15,519 nt of DNA from Caulobacteraceae bacterium (GCA_004144935.1 SDZP01000042.1:1-15519); one strand, 5' to 3'; positions 7,577-15,325 are shown, counted from the first letter of the stretch. The notes: generated by a model from the sequence alone, not told the origin. A program made the numbers and translations.

Positions 7577-8098
7577 ATGACCCAGGACCGCAAGTCTTCC
7601 TACGACTACGATGACCTCATCGCCTGCGGGCTGGGCGAGATGTTCGGCCCGGCCAACGCCCAGCTGCCGGCCCCGCCGATGCTGATGATGGACCGCATCA
7701 ACCTGATCACCAACGAGGGCGGTCTGTACGGCAAGGGCGAGATCGTCGCCGAGCTGGATATCAATCCGGACCTCTGGTTCTTCAAATGCCACTTCATCGG
7801 CGACCCCGTCATGCCCGGCTGCCTGGGCCTCGACGCCATGTGGCAGCTGGTCGGCTTCTTCCTCGGCTGGTCGGGCGCCCCCGGCAAGGGCCGGGCGCTG
7901 GGCGTCGGCGAGGTGAAGTTCACCGGCCAGGTGACGCCCAACGTCAAGAAGGTGGTCTACCGCATCAACCTCAAGCGGGTGATCATGCGGAAACTGGTGA
8001 TGGGCATCGGCGACGGGGTTCTGGAAGCCGACGGCAAGCCTATCTATGAGGCCAAGGACCTGCGCGTCGGTCTGTTCGACCCCGCGACGATGGTCTGA
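7577..8098 (+). CDS. fabA: 3-hydroxydecanoyl-[acyl-carrier-protein] dehydratase/isomerase FabA
   Basis: The 173-residue product is close to E. coli FabA in length (about 171) and sequence. The hot-dog-fold active-site segment CHFIGDPVMPGCLGLDAMWQ (71-90) carries catalytic His72 and Asp86, with PMLMMDRI (34-41) at the family's usual N-terminal position. FabA dehydrates 3-hydroxyacyl-ACP and isomerises trans-2-decenoyl-ACP to cis-3, starting unsaturated fatty-acid synthesis in the cytoplasm. fabB follows after 57 nt in the same direction, the usual proteobacterial partner. The start ATG lacks a nearby Shine-Dalgarno but is preceded by a small hairpin. The identification is secure. Confidence 0.97.
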   Translation: MTQDRKSSYDYDDLIACGLGEMFGPANAQLPAPPMLMMDRINLITNEGGLYGKGEIVAELDINPDLWFFKCHFIGDPVMPGCLGLDAMWQLVGFFLGWSGAPGKGRALGVGEVKFTGQVTPNVKKVVYRINLKRVIMRKLVMGIGDGVLEADGKPIYEAKDLRVGLFDPATMV

Positions 8099-8155
8099 CG
8101 CGTCCAAAAACAAAAACGTGCGTTTGTCGCGTCAGGGAACAGCTAAGGAGTCGCC

Positions 8156-9370
8156 ATGCGGCGTGTCGTCGTCACCGGCATCGGCATCGTTTCGTCGATC
8201 GGAAACAATGCCAACGAAGTCCTCGCCTCGCTGCGGGAAGCCAAGAGCGGGGTGACCTTCGCGCCGGAGTATGCCGAGCTCGGCTTCCGCTGCCAGGTGC
8301 GGGCCATCCCCGACATCGAGTGGGAGTCTCTGGTCGATCGCCGCGCCGCCCGCTTCCTGTCGTCCGGCACCGCCTACGCCCACATCGCCATGGACCAGGC
8401 CATCGCCGATTCCGGCCTGGAGGAGTCCGAGGTCTCCCATGAGCGCACCGGCCTGATCGTCGGGGCCGGCGGCCCCTCCACCAAGGTCATCGTCGAGGCC
8501 GCCGCCACGACCCGCGAGAAGGGCCCCAAGCGCATCGGTCCGTTCGCGGTGCCCAAGGCCATGAGCAGCGGCCCCTCTGCCGTTCTGGCCACCTGGTTCA
8601 AGATTCGCGGCCTGAACTTCTCTATCAGCTCGGCCTGCGCCACCTCCACCCACTGCATCGGCTCGGCCTACGAGCAGATCGCCATGGGCAAGCAGGACAT
8701 CATCTTCGCCGGCGGCACAGAAGAAGAGGACTGGACCCTGTCCAACCTGTTCGACGCCATGGGCGCCATGTCGTCGAAGTACAACGAAACCCCGACCAAG
8801 GCCTCCCGCGCCTACGACACCGGCCGCGACGGCTTCGTCATCGCCGGCGGGGCCGGCATGCTGGTGCTGGAAGAGTACGAGCGGGCCAAGGCGCGCGGCG
8901 CCAAGATCTACGGCGAGATCGTCGGCTACGCCGCCAACAGCGACGGCTTCGACATGGTCGCCCCGAGCGGCGAAGGCGCCGAGCGCTGCATGAAGCTCGC
9001 CATCGACAGCGCCGGCGGCCGCAAGATCGACTACCTGAACCCGCACGGCACCTCGACCCCGGTCGGCGACAGCAAGGAAATGGGCGCGGTGCGCAATGTC
9101 TTCGGCGCCGACAAGGCCCCGCTGATCAGCTCGACCAAGTCCCTGACCGGCCACAGCCTGGGCGCCGCCGGCGCGCAGGAGGCGATCTACTCGATCCTGA
9201 TGCTGAACAACGACTTCGCCGCCGAAAGCGCCAATATCGAAAATCTCGACCCGGAGTTCGCCGACCTGCCGATCCTCACCAAACGGTCGGACAAGCCGCT
9301 GGACACGGTGATGAGCAACAGCTTCGGCTTCGGCGGCACCAATGGCTGCCTGATCATGAGCCGGGTGTAG
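8156..9370 (+). CDS. fabB: 3-oxoacyl-[acyl-carrier-protein] synthase I FabB
   Basis: The 404-residue product is a complete thiolase-fold KAS I enzyme. The nucleophile is Cys161 in SISSACATSTHCIGSA. The two histidines are His297 in NPHGTSTPVGD and His333 in TGHSLGAAGA, with the conserved Lys328 between them, and the C-terminal NSFGFGGTN loop is present. With FabA beside it, FabB (rather than FabF) is expected, since it elongates cis-3-decenoyl-ACP. A strong AAGGAG (8145-8150) sits 5 nt before the ATG, in contrast to the poor site of fabA. The 57-nt gap after fabA holds only an A-rich stretch and a minor AAACG..CGTTT dyad, so co-transcription with fabA is likely. Confidence 0.97.
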   Translation: MRRVVVTGIGIVSSIGNNANEVLASLREAKSGVTFAPEYAELGFRCQVRAIPDIEWESLVDRRAARFLSSGTAYAHIAMDQAIADSGLEESEVSHERTGLIVGAGGPSTKVIVEAAATTREKGPKRIGPFAVPKAMSSGPSAVLATWFKIRGLNFSISSACATSTHCIGSAYEQIAMGKQDIIFAGGTEEEDWTLSNLFDAMGAMSSKYNETPTKASRAYDTGRDGFVIAGGAGMLVLEEYERAKARGAKIYGEIVGYAANSDGFDMVAPSGEGAERCMKLAIDSAGGRKIDYLNPHGTSTPVGDSKEMGAVRNVFGADKAPLISSTKSLTGHSLGAAGAQEAIYSILMLNNDFAAESANIENLDPEFADLPILTKRSDKPLDTVMSNSFGFGGTNGCLIMSRV

Positions 9371-9388
9371 CCACCGCCCTGAAGACAG

Positions 9389-9413
9389 TCCTCCCCCTGC
9401 TTACAGGGGAGGA
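9389..9413 (+). terminator. Hairpin after fabB, possible terminator or repeat fragment
   Basis: TCCTCCCC(C)TG and CAGGGGAGGA form a 10-bp stem with one bulged C and a CTTA loop, 19 nt after the fabB stop. It could end or attenuate the fabAB transcript, but it is not followed by a T-run. The CTCCCC/GGGGAG character resembles short palindromic intergenic repeats common in Caulobacter-like genomes, so it may be a remnant of one. Confidence 0.45.
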
Positions 9414-9461
9414 CGATCAGGGGCGCTCCCCCTCCGCTCAAGTTCGCGCTAGCCTCCGCCC

Positions 9462-10628
9462 ATGCGCCTCGCCCCGGACCGCCGCACCCTGCTCCTCGGC
9501 CTCGGCGCCGCCGGCATCGCGCCGCGCGCTCTCGCGCGGACCGAGCGCTTCGTCGTCCCGCCGCTGGCGCCTCTGCGCCTGGACATGGGCCGCCTCACCA
9601 AAATCACCGTCTGCCTGCGCCCCTTCCGCGCCGCCGGCCCGCGCCTCGACGTCGAGCGGGTCGGCCGCAAGCGGGTCGTGCACAATTACGGCCACGGTGG
9701 CAGCGGCTGGTCCCTGGCCTGGGGCAGCGCCGAGATCGCCGCCGCCAGGGCGCTCGAGGGCGGCGTGAAAAACATCGCCGTCATCGGCTGTGGGGCGATC
9801 GGCCTGACCACGGCCCTGACCCTGCTGCGGGCCGGCGCCAGGGTGACCATCTACGCCAGCGACCGCACCCCCTACACCCGCTCGGCCCGGGCCACCGGGA
9901 CCTGGTCGCCCGACAGCCGCATCGCCGACCACGACCGGATCGACGCCGCCTTCCCCGCTCTCTGGGACCGAATGGCCCGGACCTCCTACGCGGCCTGGCA
10001 GACCCTGCTCGGCCGGCCGGGCGAGCCGGTGTCCTGGAGCGACCGCTATGGCCTGGCCGATCCGATCGCCGACAGCCCGCCCATCGCCTTCCCGCGGCGA
10101 CCCACGGACGTACCCGAGATTCGATTTTTCGGAGCCGCCCTGCCGGGTCTCTCCCCCCGGGGCCACGAGCTGGCGCCCGGCGAGCATCCCTTCCCGGTCA
10201 CCCGCGCCCGGCTCAACACCTCGATGCAGTTCAACGTCGCCGAACTGGCCCATTTGCTGACCACCGACTTCCTGCTGGAGGGCGGCAAGATCGAAACCAT
10301 GACCTTCAACACCCCGGGCGAGCTGCAGCGGCTGAAACAGCCGGTCATCGTCAACTGCACCGGCTACGGCGCCCGCGCCCTGTGGAAGGACGAGACCGTG
10401 GTCCCCGTGCGCGGCCAGATCAACTGGCTCGCCCCGCAGCCGGAGGTCCATTACGGCCTCTACTACCGGCATGTGAATGTGCTGCCCCGACCGGATGGCA
10501 TCGTCGTGCAGTATGGCGGCGAGAGCGACATGTGGGGCTATGGCAGCGAGGACGAGGCGCCCGACCTCGCCGAGGCGCAGGCGGCGATCCGCACCGTCGC
10601 GCCGCTGTTCGAAGCGCCGAAACCCTAG
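9462..10628 (+). CDS. D-amino-acid-oxidase-like FAD-dependent oxidoreductase, circularly permuted, with Tat-type signal
   Basis: This 388-residue flavoprotein begins with a Tat-like signal (DRRTLLLGLGAAG, possible cleavage after ALA at 24-26). Residues 46-90 then carry CLRPFRAAGPRLDVERV and HNYGHGGSGWSLAWG (74-88), which in D-amino-acid oxidases form the C-terminal end. Only afterwards comes the FAD-binding strand NIAVIGCGAIGL with Gly109-x-Gly111-x-x-Gly114, normally at the N terminus. The middle (RATGTWSPDSRIA, VIVNCTGYGA at 295-304, PVRGQI, NVLPRPDGIVV) is in the usual order. The chain stops at AAIRTVAPLFEAPKP, just where normal members continue into the LRP-R segment. Arg53 would be the substrate-carboxylate Arg, and Asn339 seems to replace an active-site Tyr. 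The substrate is unknown, probably an amino acid or related amine in the periplasm. There is no Shine-Dalgarno; GCTAGCCT at 9448-9455 could be the -10 of a leaderless transcript. Confidence 0.85.
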   Translation: MRLAPDRRTLLLGLGAAGIAPRALARTERFVVPPLAPLRLDMGRLTKITVCLRPFRAAGPRLDVERVGRKRVVHNYGHGGSGWSLAWGSAEIAAARALEGGVKNIAVIGCGAIGLTTALTLLRAGARVTIYASDRTPYTRSARATGTWSPDSRIADHDRIDAAFPALWDRMARTSYAAWQTLLGRPGEPVSWSDRYGLADPIADSPPIAFPRRPTDVPEIRFFGAALPGLSPRGHELAPGEHPFPVTRARLNTSMQFNVAELAHLLTTDFLLEGGKIETMTFNTPGELQRLKQPVIVNCTGYGARALWKDETVVPVRGQINWLAPQPEVHYGLYYRHVNVLPRPDGIVVQYGGESDMWGYGSEDEAPDLAEAQAAIRTVAPLFEAPKP

Positions 10629-10681
10629 CCTCCGGCGTTCAACCCCCTTAAACCCGCCTCAAGATTTCGAGGAGACGCCGC

Positions 10682-11503
10682 ATGGCCGAAGAGTACAGCT
10701 TCCCCAAGGGTGACCTGATGGCCGGCAAGACCGGGCTGGTCATGGGGGTCGCCAACCACAATTCCATCGCCTACGGCATCGCCACCCAGCTGGCCGCCCA
10801 GGGCGCAAAGCTGGCCTTCGCCTATCTGCCGGACATGGAAAAGCGCGTCCGCCCGCTGGGCGAAGCCATCGGCGTCACCGACTTCATCCCTTGCGAGGTG
10901 ACCGACGACGCCTCGATGGACGCCGCCTTCGCCGACCTTGAAGCGCGCTTCGGCGGCCTGGACTTCCTGGTCCACTCCATCGCCTTCGCCAACAAGGACG
11001 AGCTGAAGGGCAGCTTCGTCGAGAACACCACGCGGGAGGGCTTCCTGACCGCCATGAACGTCTCGGCCTTCAGCTTCGTCGACGCCGCCAATCGCGCCTC
11101 GAAGATGATGAAGCCCGGCGGCTCGATGATCACCATGACCTACCTGGGGTCGGAGCGGGTCATCCCCAACTACAACACCATGGGCGTCGCCAAGGCGGCC
11201 CTGGAGGCGGCCACCCGCTACATCGCCCGCGACCTCGGGCCCAAGGGCATCCGGGTCAACGCCATCTCGGCCGGGGCCATGCGCACCCTGTCGCTGGCCG
11301 GCATCAGCGGCGGCCGCGGCCTGCTCGGCCAGGGCCGGATGTTCAGCGCCCTGAAGGAAGACACCTCGATGGAAGGCGTGGCCGGCTGCGCCCTGTGGCT
11401 GCTGTCGGATCTCGGCCGCTCCACCACCGGCGAGGTCATTCACGTCGATGCCGGCTTCCACATGATCGGCCTGCCGGACGAATTCGCGAACCTGGCCGGC
11501 TAG
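10682..11503 (+). CDS. fabI: Enoyl-[acyl-carrier-protein] reductase (NADH) FabI
   Basis: The 273-residue product is an atypical short-chain dehydrogenase of the FabI type. It has GLVMGVANHNSIAYGIA (18-34) for NADH binding, then HSIAFANK (98-105), TYLGSERV with Tyr154, and YNTMGVAKAALE with Tyr164 and Lys171. These correspond to E. coli Tyr146, Tyr156 and Lys163, and RVNAISAGAMRTL follows. It reduces trans-2-enoyl-ACP in the last step of each elongation cycle. GAGGAG (10669-10674) lies 7 nt before the chosen ATG; Met13 would match the E. coli start but has no better site. Position 101 is Ala where E. coli has Gly93, the residue altered in triclosan-resistant mutants. It ends convergent with, and 4 bp overlapping, the tetR stop. 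Confidence 0.96.
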   Translation: MAEEYSFPKGDLMAGKTGLVMGVANHNSIAYGIATQLAAQGAKLAFAYLPDMEKRVRPLGEAIGVTDFIPCEVTDDASMDAAFADLEARFGGLDFLVHSIAFANKDELKGSFVENTTREGFLTAMNVSAFSFVDAANRASKMMKPGGSMITMTYLGSERVIPNYNTMGVAKAALEAATRYIARDLGPKGIRVNAISAGAMRTLSLAGISGGRGLLGQGRMFSALKEDTSMEGVAGCALWLLSDLGRSTTGEVIHVDAGFHMIGLPDEFANLAG

Positions 11504-12105
11504 ACCGCATAGGCCCGCATGAAGACCCGCGCCGCCGCCTTGGCGATGCGGCCGATGTCGTCGTCGGTCAGGTCGGTCGCCAGGCGCAGCAGCACCTGCG
11601 TCTGGCGGTGGCCCAGCACCATGCCGCCGAAGAATTCCGCCGCCTGCATCGGGTCGTCGACCTTCATGCGTCCGGCCTCGTTTTCCATCTCCAGGTAGGC
11701 CGCCAGCTGCCTCCGGGACCGGACGGGACCGGTCTCGAACACTTCCCGCGCCATGTCCGGCAGCTCGGCGGCGCTCTGGATCGACAGCCGCATCACCGAA
11801 TAGCCGCCATTGCTGATCACCTGCAGCAGGGAGGCGGCATAGGCGGCCAGGGTCTCTTCTGGATGCTCCTCGGCCCCGGGCAGGCGCAGCGGCGCGGTGA
11901 TCGAATCGACCCGCCGCTCGACCAGCGCCCGCACCAGGTCCGGCTTGCCGCCATAGCGGTTGTAGATGGTCTGTTTCGACACCCCGGCCCGGCGGGCGAT
12001 CTCCTCGATCGGGGCGGCCAGTCCGCGCTCGGCCAGCACCTCGGCGGCGGCGTCGAGGATGGCTTCGGTCTTGGCGAGGTCGATCTGTCCGGTGAGTCTG
12101 GGCAT
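11500..12105 (-). CDS. TetR/AcrR-family transcriptional regulator (AefR-like)
   Basis: The 201-residue protein has the TetR N-terminal helix-turn-helix: AKTEAILDAAAEVLAERGLA, then APIEEIARRAGVSKQTIYNRY (31-51). The C-terminal ligand domain (about 65-195) has the AefR-like phrase EAGRMKVDDPMQAAEFFGGMVLG. It is the last gene of the minus-strand efflux operon: its ATG (12105-12103) follows the upstream transporter stop by one base (TGACATG), so translation is probably coupled. Upstream in-frame codons to 12231 overlap the transporter gene and are rejected. From family knowledge such regulators bind an inverted repeat and are released by the drug or lipid-like ligand that the adjacent pump exports. 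The operon promoter lies outside the window. Its stop shares CTAG with fabI. Confidence 0.93.
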   Translation of the reverse strand: MPRLTGQIDLAKTEAILDAAAEVLAERGLAAPIEEIARRAGVSKQTIYNRYGGKPDLVRALVERRVDSITAPLRLPGAEEHPEETLAAYAASLLQVISNGGYSVMRLSIQSAAELPDMAREVFETGPVRSRRQLAAYLEMENEAGRMKVDDPMQAAEFFGGMVLGHRQTQVLLRLATDLTDDDIGRIAKAAARVFMRAYAV

Positions 12106-12106
12106 G

Positions 12107-13720
12107 TCAGTGCGCTTCCGCCGCCGCTTCGAGGGCGGCCGCCGTGGGAGGGGTTTTCGCGGGTCTGGCCAGCAGCGCCAGGCAGGCGGCCAGGCCGCCG
12201 GCGATGGCCAGGATGGTGAAGCCGTCGCCAAAGGCCAGGATCGAGGCCTGCTTGTTCAGCATGTACTGGAAGGCCTTGCGGGCCGCACCGTCGGGGTCGG
12301 CGACCCCCATGGTCGCCATCCGCTGGGTCAGGCCGGCGATCATCGCCTGGGCGTCGACCGAGGCGATGCTGACCTTCGAGCTCAGGGCGTTCATGTGGTT
12401 GGCGGTCTGGGTGGTCAGGGTGGTCGACAGAAAGGCCAGCACAATGGCCCCGGCCGTGTTGCGCGACAGGTTCATCAGCCCGGACGCGTCCTTGATCATG
12501 TGCGGCGGCAGGGTCGACATGGTCAGCTGGCTGGTGGCGATCATGGCGATCATCACCCCGCAGCCGCGGAAGGCCTGCAGGGAGGCGAATTCCCAGAAGC
12601 CCCAGTCGCCGGTGATGTCATGGCCCAGCCACATGCCCCAGGCGACCATCGAGAATCCGACGACCATCGGAATCCGGGCGTCCATGGTCCGCGCCACCCG
12701 CCCGACCACAGGCCCGGTGAGGAACATGCAGATGCCGGAGACCAGCATGGTGGTGCCGACCTCCGCCGCCGAGAACTGGCGGATGCGGCCGAGGTACAGC
12801 GGCATCAGGAAGGTGCCGCCATACAGGCTCATCCCCGAGACCGCCGTCATCATGATGCCGAGCGTGAAGTTGCGGTCCTTGAAGGCGCGCAGCTGCACGA
12901 GCGGCTGGTGATAGGCCAGGGTGCGCCAGATGAAGGTCCCGCCGCTGATCACCGCCACCACGGTCAGCCAGAGGATGGTCCCGTCGTTGAACCAGTCGTC
13001 CTTGGACCCCTCCTCGACCACGTACTGCATGGTCATCAGGAAGGTGGCCATGGCGATCAGGCCGAACCAGTCGAAGCCGGTGGCCAGCTTCGGATCGCCC
13101 TTGTCGAAGTTGGCGTAGCGGCCGACCAAGAACAGGCTTAGCAGCCCCGGCCCGACGTTGATGAAGAACAGCCAGCGCCAGCTCAGCCACTCGGTCAGGT
13201 GGCCGCCGAGGATTGGGCCGACGGTCGGGGCCAGGGTGACGATCATGCCGGTGGCGACATTGGCCATGATCCGCTTGTCGGGCGGGAAGGCGGTGAAGGC
13301 GGTGGCGAACACCGTCGGCACCATGGCCCCGCCGACGAAGCCCTGCAGGGCGCGGGCGACGATCATGAACTCGATGCTCGTCGACAGGCCGGCGATGACG
13401 CTCATCACCACGAAGCCGGCGCAGCTCATCATGAACACCAGCCGGGTGCCCCACAGGCGGCTGAGGTAGGCCGACAGCGGGATCATCACCACCTCGGGGA
13501 TCAGGTAGGCGGTCTGGATCCAGCTGACCTGGTCGGCGCTGGCCCCCACCCCGGCCTGGATCTGCGGCAAGGAGGCCGCCACGATCTGGATGTCGAGAAT
13601 GGCCATGAACTGGCCGATGGCCATGCCGCCGAAGCCGATCAGCAGCATGGTCCAGTTGACCTCGCCGGACGCCGTGGTCGGCGTCTGGGCGACGGTGGCG
13701 TCTCCCCCCTGAGCGGCCAT
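12107..13720 (-). CDS. emrB: EmrB/QacA-type (DHA2) MFS drug transporter, second tandem copy
   Basis: The 537-residue integral membrane protein belongs to the 14-TM DHA2 drug:H+ antiporters. It shows motif D with LDIQIVAAS (about 42-50), a motif B arginine (Arg123 in ARALQGFVGG) and the antiporter motif C APTVGPILGG (164-173), followed by HLTEWLSWRWLFF. A soluble loop near the C-terminal end (about 440-480) precedes the last helix, as is usual for EmrB. The start ATG directly abuts the TAG of the preceding transporter gene (TAGATG), with GGGGGA just inside that gene. It would work with the EmrA-like adaptor encoded upstream to move drugs or acidic toxicants across both membranes with an outer-membrane channel. 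It is clearly paralogous to its neighbour. Confidence 0.92.
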   Translation of the reverse strand: MAAQGGDATVAQTPTTASGEVNWTMLLIGFGGMAIGQFMAILDIQIVAASLPQIQAGVGASADQVSWIQTAYLIPEVVMIPLSAYLSRLWGTRLVFMMSCAGFVVMSVIAGLSTSIEFMIVARALQGFVGGAMVPTVFATAFTAFPPDKRIMANVATGMIVTLAPTVGPILGGHLTEWLSWRWLFFINVGPGLLSLFLVGRYANFDKGDPKLATGFDWFGLIAMATFLMTMQYVVEEGSKDDWFNDGTILWLTVVAVISGGTFIWRTLAYHQPLVQLRAFKDRNFTLGIMMTAVSGMSLYGGTFLMPLYLGRIRQFSAAEVGTTMLVSGICMFLTGPVVGRVARTMDARIPMVVGFSMVAWGMWLGHDITGDWGFWEFASLQAFRGCGVMIAMIATSQLTMSTLPPHMIKDASGLMNLSRNTAGAIVLAFLSTTLTTQTANHMNALSSKVSIASVDAQAMIAGLTQRMATMGVADPDGAARKAFQYMLNKQASILAFGDGFTILAIAGGLAACLALLARPAKTPPTAAALEAAAEAH

Positions 13721-15325
13721 CTAGTGTCCCCCGCCTCCGGCCGGCTTGGGCCCGCCCCGGGCCGGTCTGGCGAACAGGGCCAGCACCGCCACCCCGCCCA
13801 GGCCGACGGCGAGGGCGGCGAAGGCGTCGCCGAACGACAGCACAAGCGCCTTCTGGTGCAGCATCAGGCTGAAGCCCTTCATCCCGGCCCCCGTCGGATC
13901 GATCAGTCCCTTCTGGGCCATCATGGCGGTCAGGCCGCTGATCATCTCCTGGCTGGTGCTGTTGGCAATGCTGACCGTGCTGGCCAGGTCCGCATAGTGC
14001 ACGGCCGACTGGTGAGTGAGCAGGGTCGAGAGCAGGGCAAGGCCCACCGCGCCGCCGACGTTGCGGGTCAGGTTCACGAGGCTGGAGGCCTCCTTCATCA
14101 TCTCGTTGGGGATGGTGCTGACCGTCATCTGCTGGCAGGCGATCATGGCCACCATCACGCCGGAGGCCCGCACCGCCTGCATGGCGGCGAAATTCCAGAA
14201 ACCCCAGTCGGCGGTCACCGTATGGGCCATGCCGGTGCCGAAGGCGGCGACCGCGAAGCCGCCGACCATGGCCACCCGGATGTCGAACCTGCCGATCAGC
14301 CGCCCGGCGATGGGGCCGCAGAGGAACATGGTCAGGCCGCTGATCAGCATGGTGGTGCCGACCTCGGCGGCGCTCAGCCGCTGGACCTGCGACAGGAACA
14401 GCGGCAGCACGAGGGTCCCGCCATATAGGCTGAGGCCCGAGACGAAGGTCATCACGATGCCGATGGAGAAGTTGCGGTCCCGGAAGGGCGCCAGGCTGAC
14501 GATCGGCTGGCGATAGACCAGCTGGCGCCAGACGAAGGCGCCCATGGCGATGACCCCGGCCACGGTCAGCCAGAGGATCATGTCGTCCTGGAACCAGCCG
14601 TCCCTGGCGCCCTCCTCCAGCACGAACTGGATCGACAGCAGGCCGACGGCCATCAGCCCCACGCCCCACCAGTCGATGCCTTTGGCCAGGGCCGGGTTGC
14701 CGGTGTCGAACTTGGCGTAGCGGGTGACCAGGAACAGGGCCAGCAGCCCCGGCGGCACGTTGACGAAGAACAGCCAGCGCCAGCTCAGCCATTCGGTCAG
14801 GTGGCCGCCCAGGGTCGGACCGATGGTCGGAGCCAGGGTGACGATCAGCCCGACCACGACGTTGGCGGTGATCCGGCGTTCTGGCGGAAACACCGTGAAG
14901 GCGGTGGCGAACACCGGCGGGATCATCGCCCCGCCGGCGATGCCCTGCACCGCGCGCAGGGCGATCATCATCTCGATGTTGGTGGACAGGCCCGTGAGGA
15001 TCGAGCTGCCGATGAACAGGATCACCGCCCCGATGAAGAACCGGCGGGTCGAGTACATGCGGCAGAGGTAGGCGGTCAGCGGCATGATCACCACCTCGGC
15101 CAGCAGGTAGATGGTCTGCACCCAGCTCATCTCGTCGGCGGTGGCGCCGACCCCGGCCTGGATCTGCGACAGCGAGGCGGCGACGATCTGGATGTCGAGG
15201 ATGGCCATGAACTGGCCGATCACCATCCCGCCGAAGCCCAGGAAGATGGGCAGCCAGTTGATTTTCGCGGGGGCGGAGCCCTCGGCCGAGGGCAGGAAAC
15301 CGCCGCCGAGGGCGGCGTCGGTCAC
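13721..15325 (-). CDS. emrB: EmrB/QacA-type (DHA2) MFS drug transporter, first tandem copy
   Basis: This 534-residue 14-TM transporter shares most of its N-terminal half with its downstream neighbour. It has GQFMAILDIQIVAAS (37-51), motif B Arg124 (LRAVQGIAGG) and motif C APTIGPTLGG (165-174), followed by HLTEWLSWRWLFF. The C-terminal half diverges more, and the tail (ARPARGGPKPAGGGGH) differs. The start is GTG at 15325-15323, overlapping the TGA of the EmrA-like gene as GTGA, so the two are translationally coupled. The role is proton-driven export of hydrophobic or acidic compounds from the inner membrane into an EmrA/outer-membrane channel. Substrates cannot be predicted. The alternative of two independent pumps sharing one adaptor is open. 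Confidence 0.92.
   Translation of the reverse strand: MTDAALGGGFLPSAEGSAPAKINWLPIFLGFGGMVIGQFMAILDIQIVAASLSQIQAGVGATADEMSWVQTIYLLAEVVIMPLTAYLCRMYSTRRFFIGAVILFIGSSILTGLSTNIEMMIALRAVQGIAGGAMIPPVFATAFTVFPPERRITANVVVGLIVTLAPTIGPTLGGHLTEWLSWRWLFFVNVPPGLLALFLVTRYAKFDTGNPALAKGIDWWGVGLMAVGLLSIQFVLEEGARDGWFQDDMILWLTVAGVIAMGAFVWRQLVYRQPIVSLAPFRDRNFSIGIVMTFVSGLSLYGGTLVLPLFLSQVQRLSAAEVGTTMLISGLTMFLCGPIAGRLIGRFDIRVAMVGGFAVAAFGTGMAHTVTADWGFWNFAAMQAVRASGVMVAMIACQQMTVSTIPNEMMKEASSLVNLTRNVGGAVGLALLSTLLTHQSAVHYADLASTVSIANSTSQEMISGLTAMMAQKGLIDPTGAGMKGFSLMLHQKALVLSFGDAFAALAVGLGGVAVLALFARPARGGPKPAGGGGH

Noticed and set aside
8111..8127. AAACG-tg-CGTTT dyad between fabA and fabB as a terminator or operator
   Set aside because: The stem is short with a 2-nt loop and no T-run, and fabB has a strong ribosome site. 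It looks like chance in an A/T-richer patch.
9438..10472. A 344-codon minus-strand ORF opposite the permuted oxidase
   Set aside because: Low-complexity Gly/Ala/Asp-rich translation with no recognisable fold; the plus strand has clear flavoprotein motifs.
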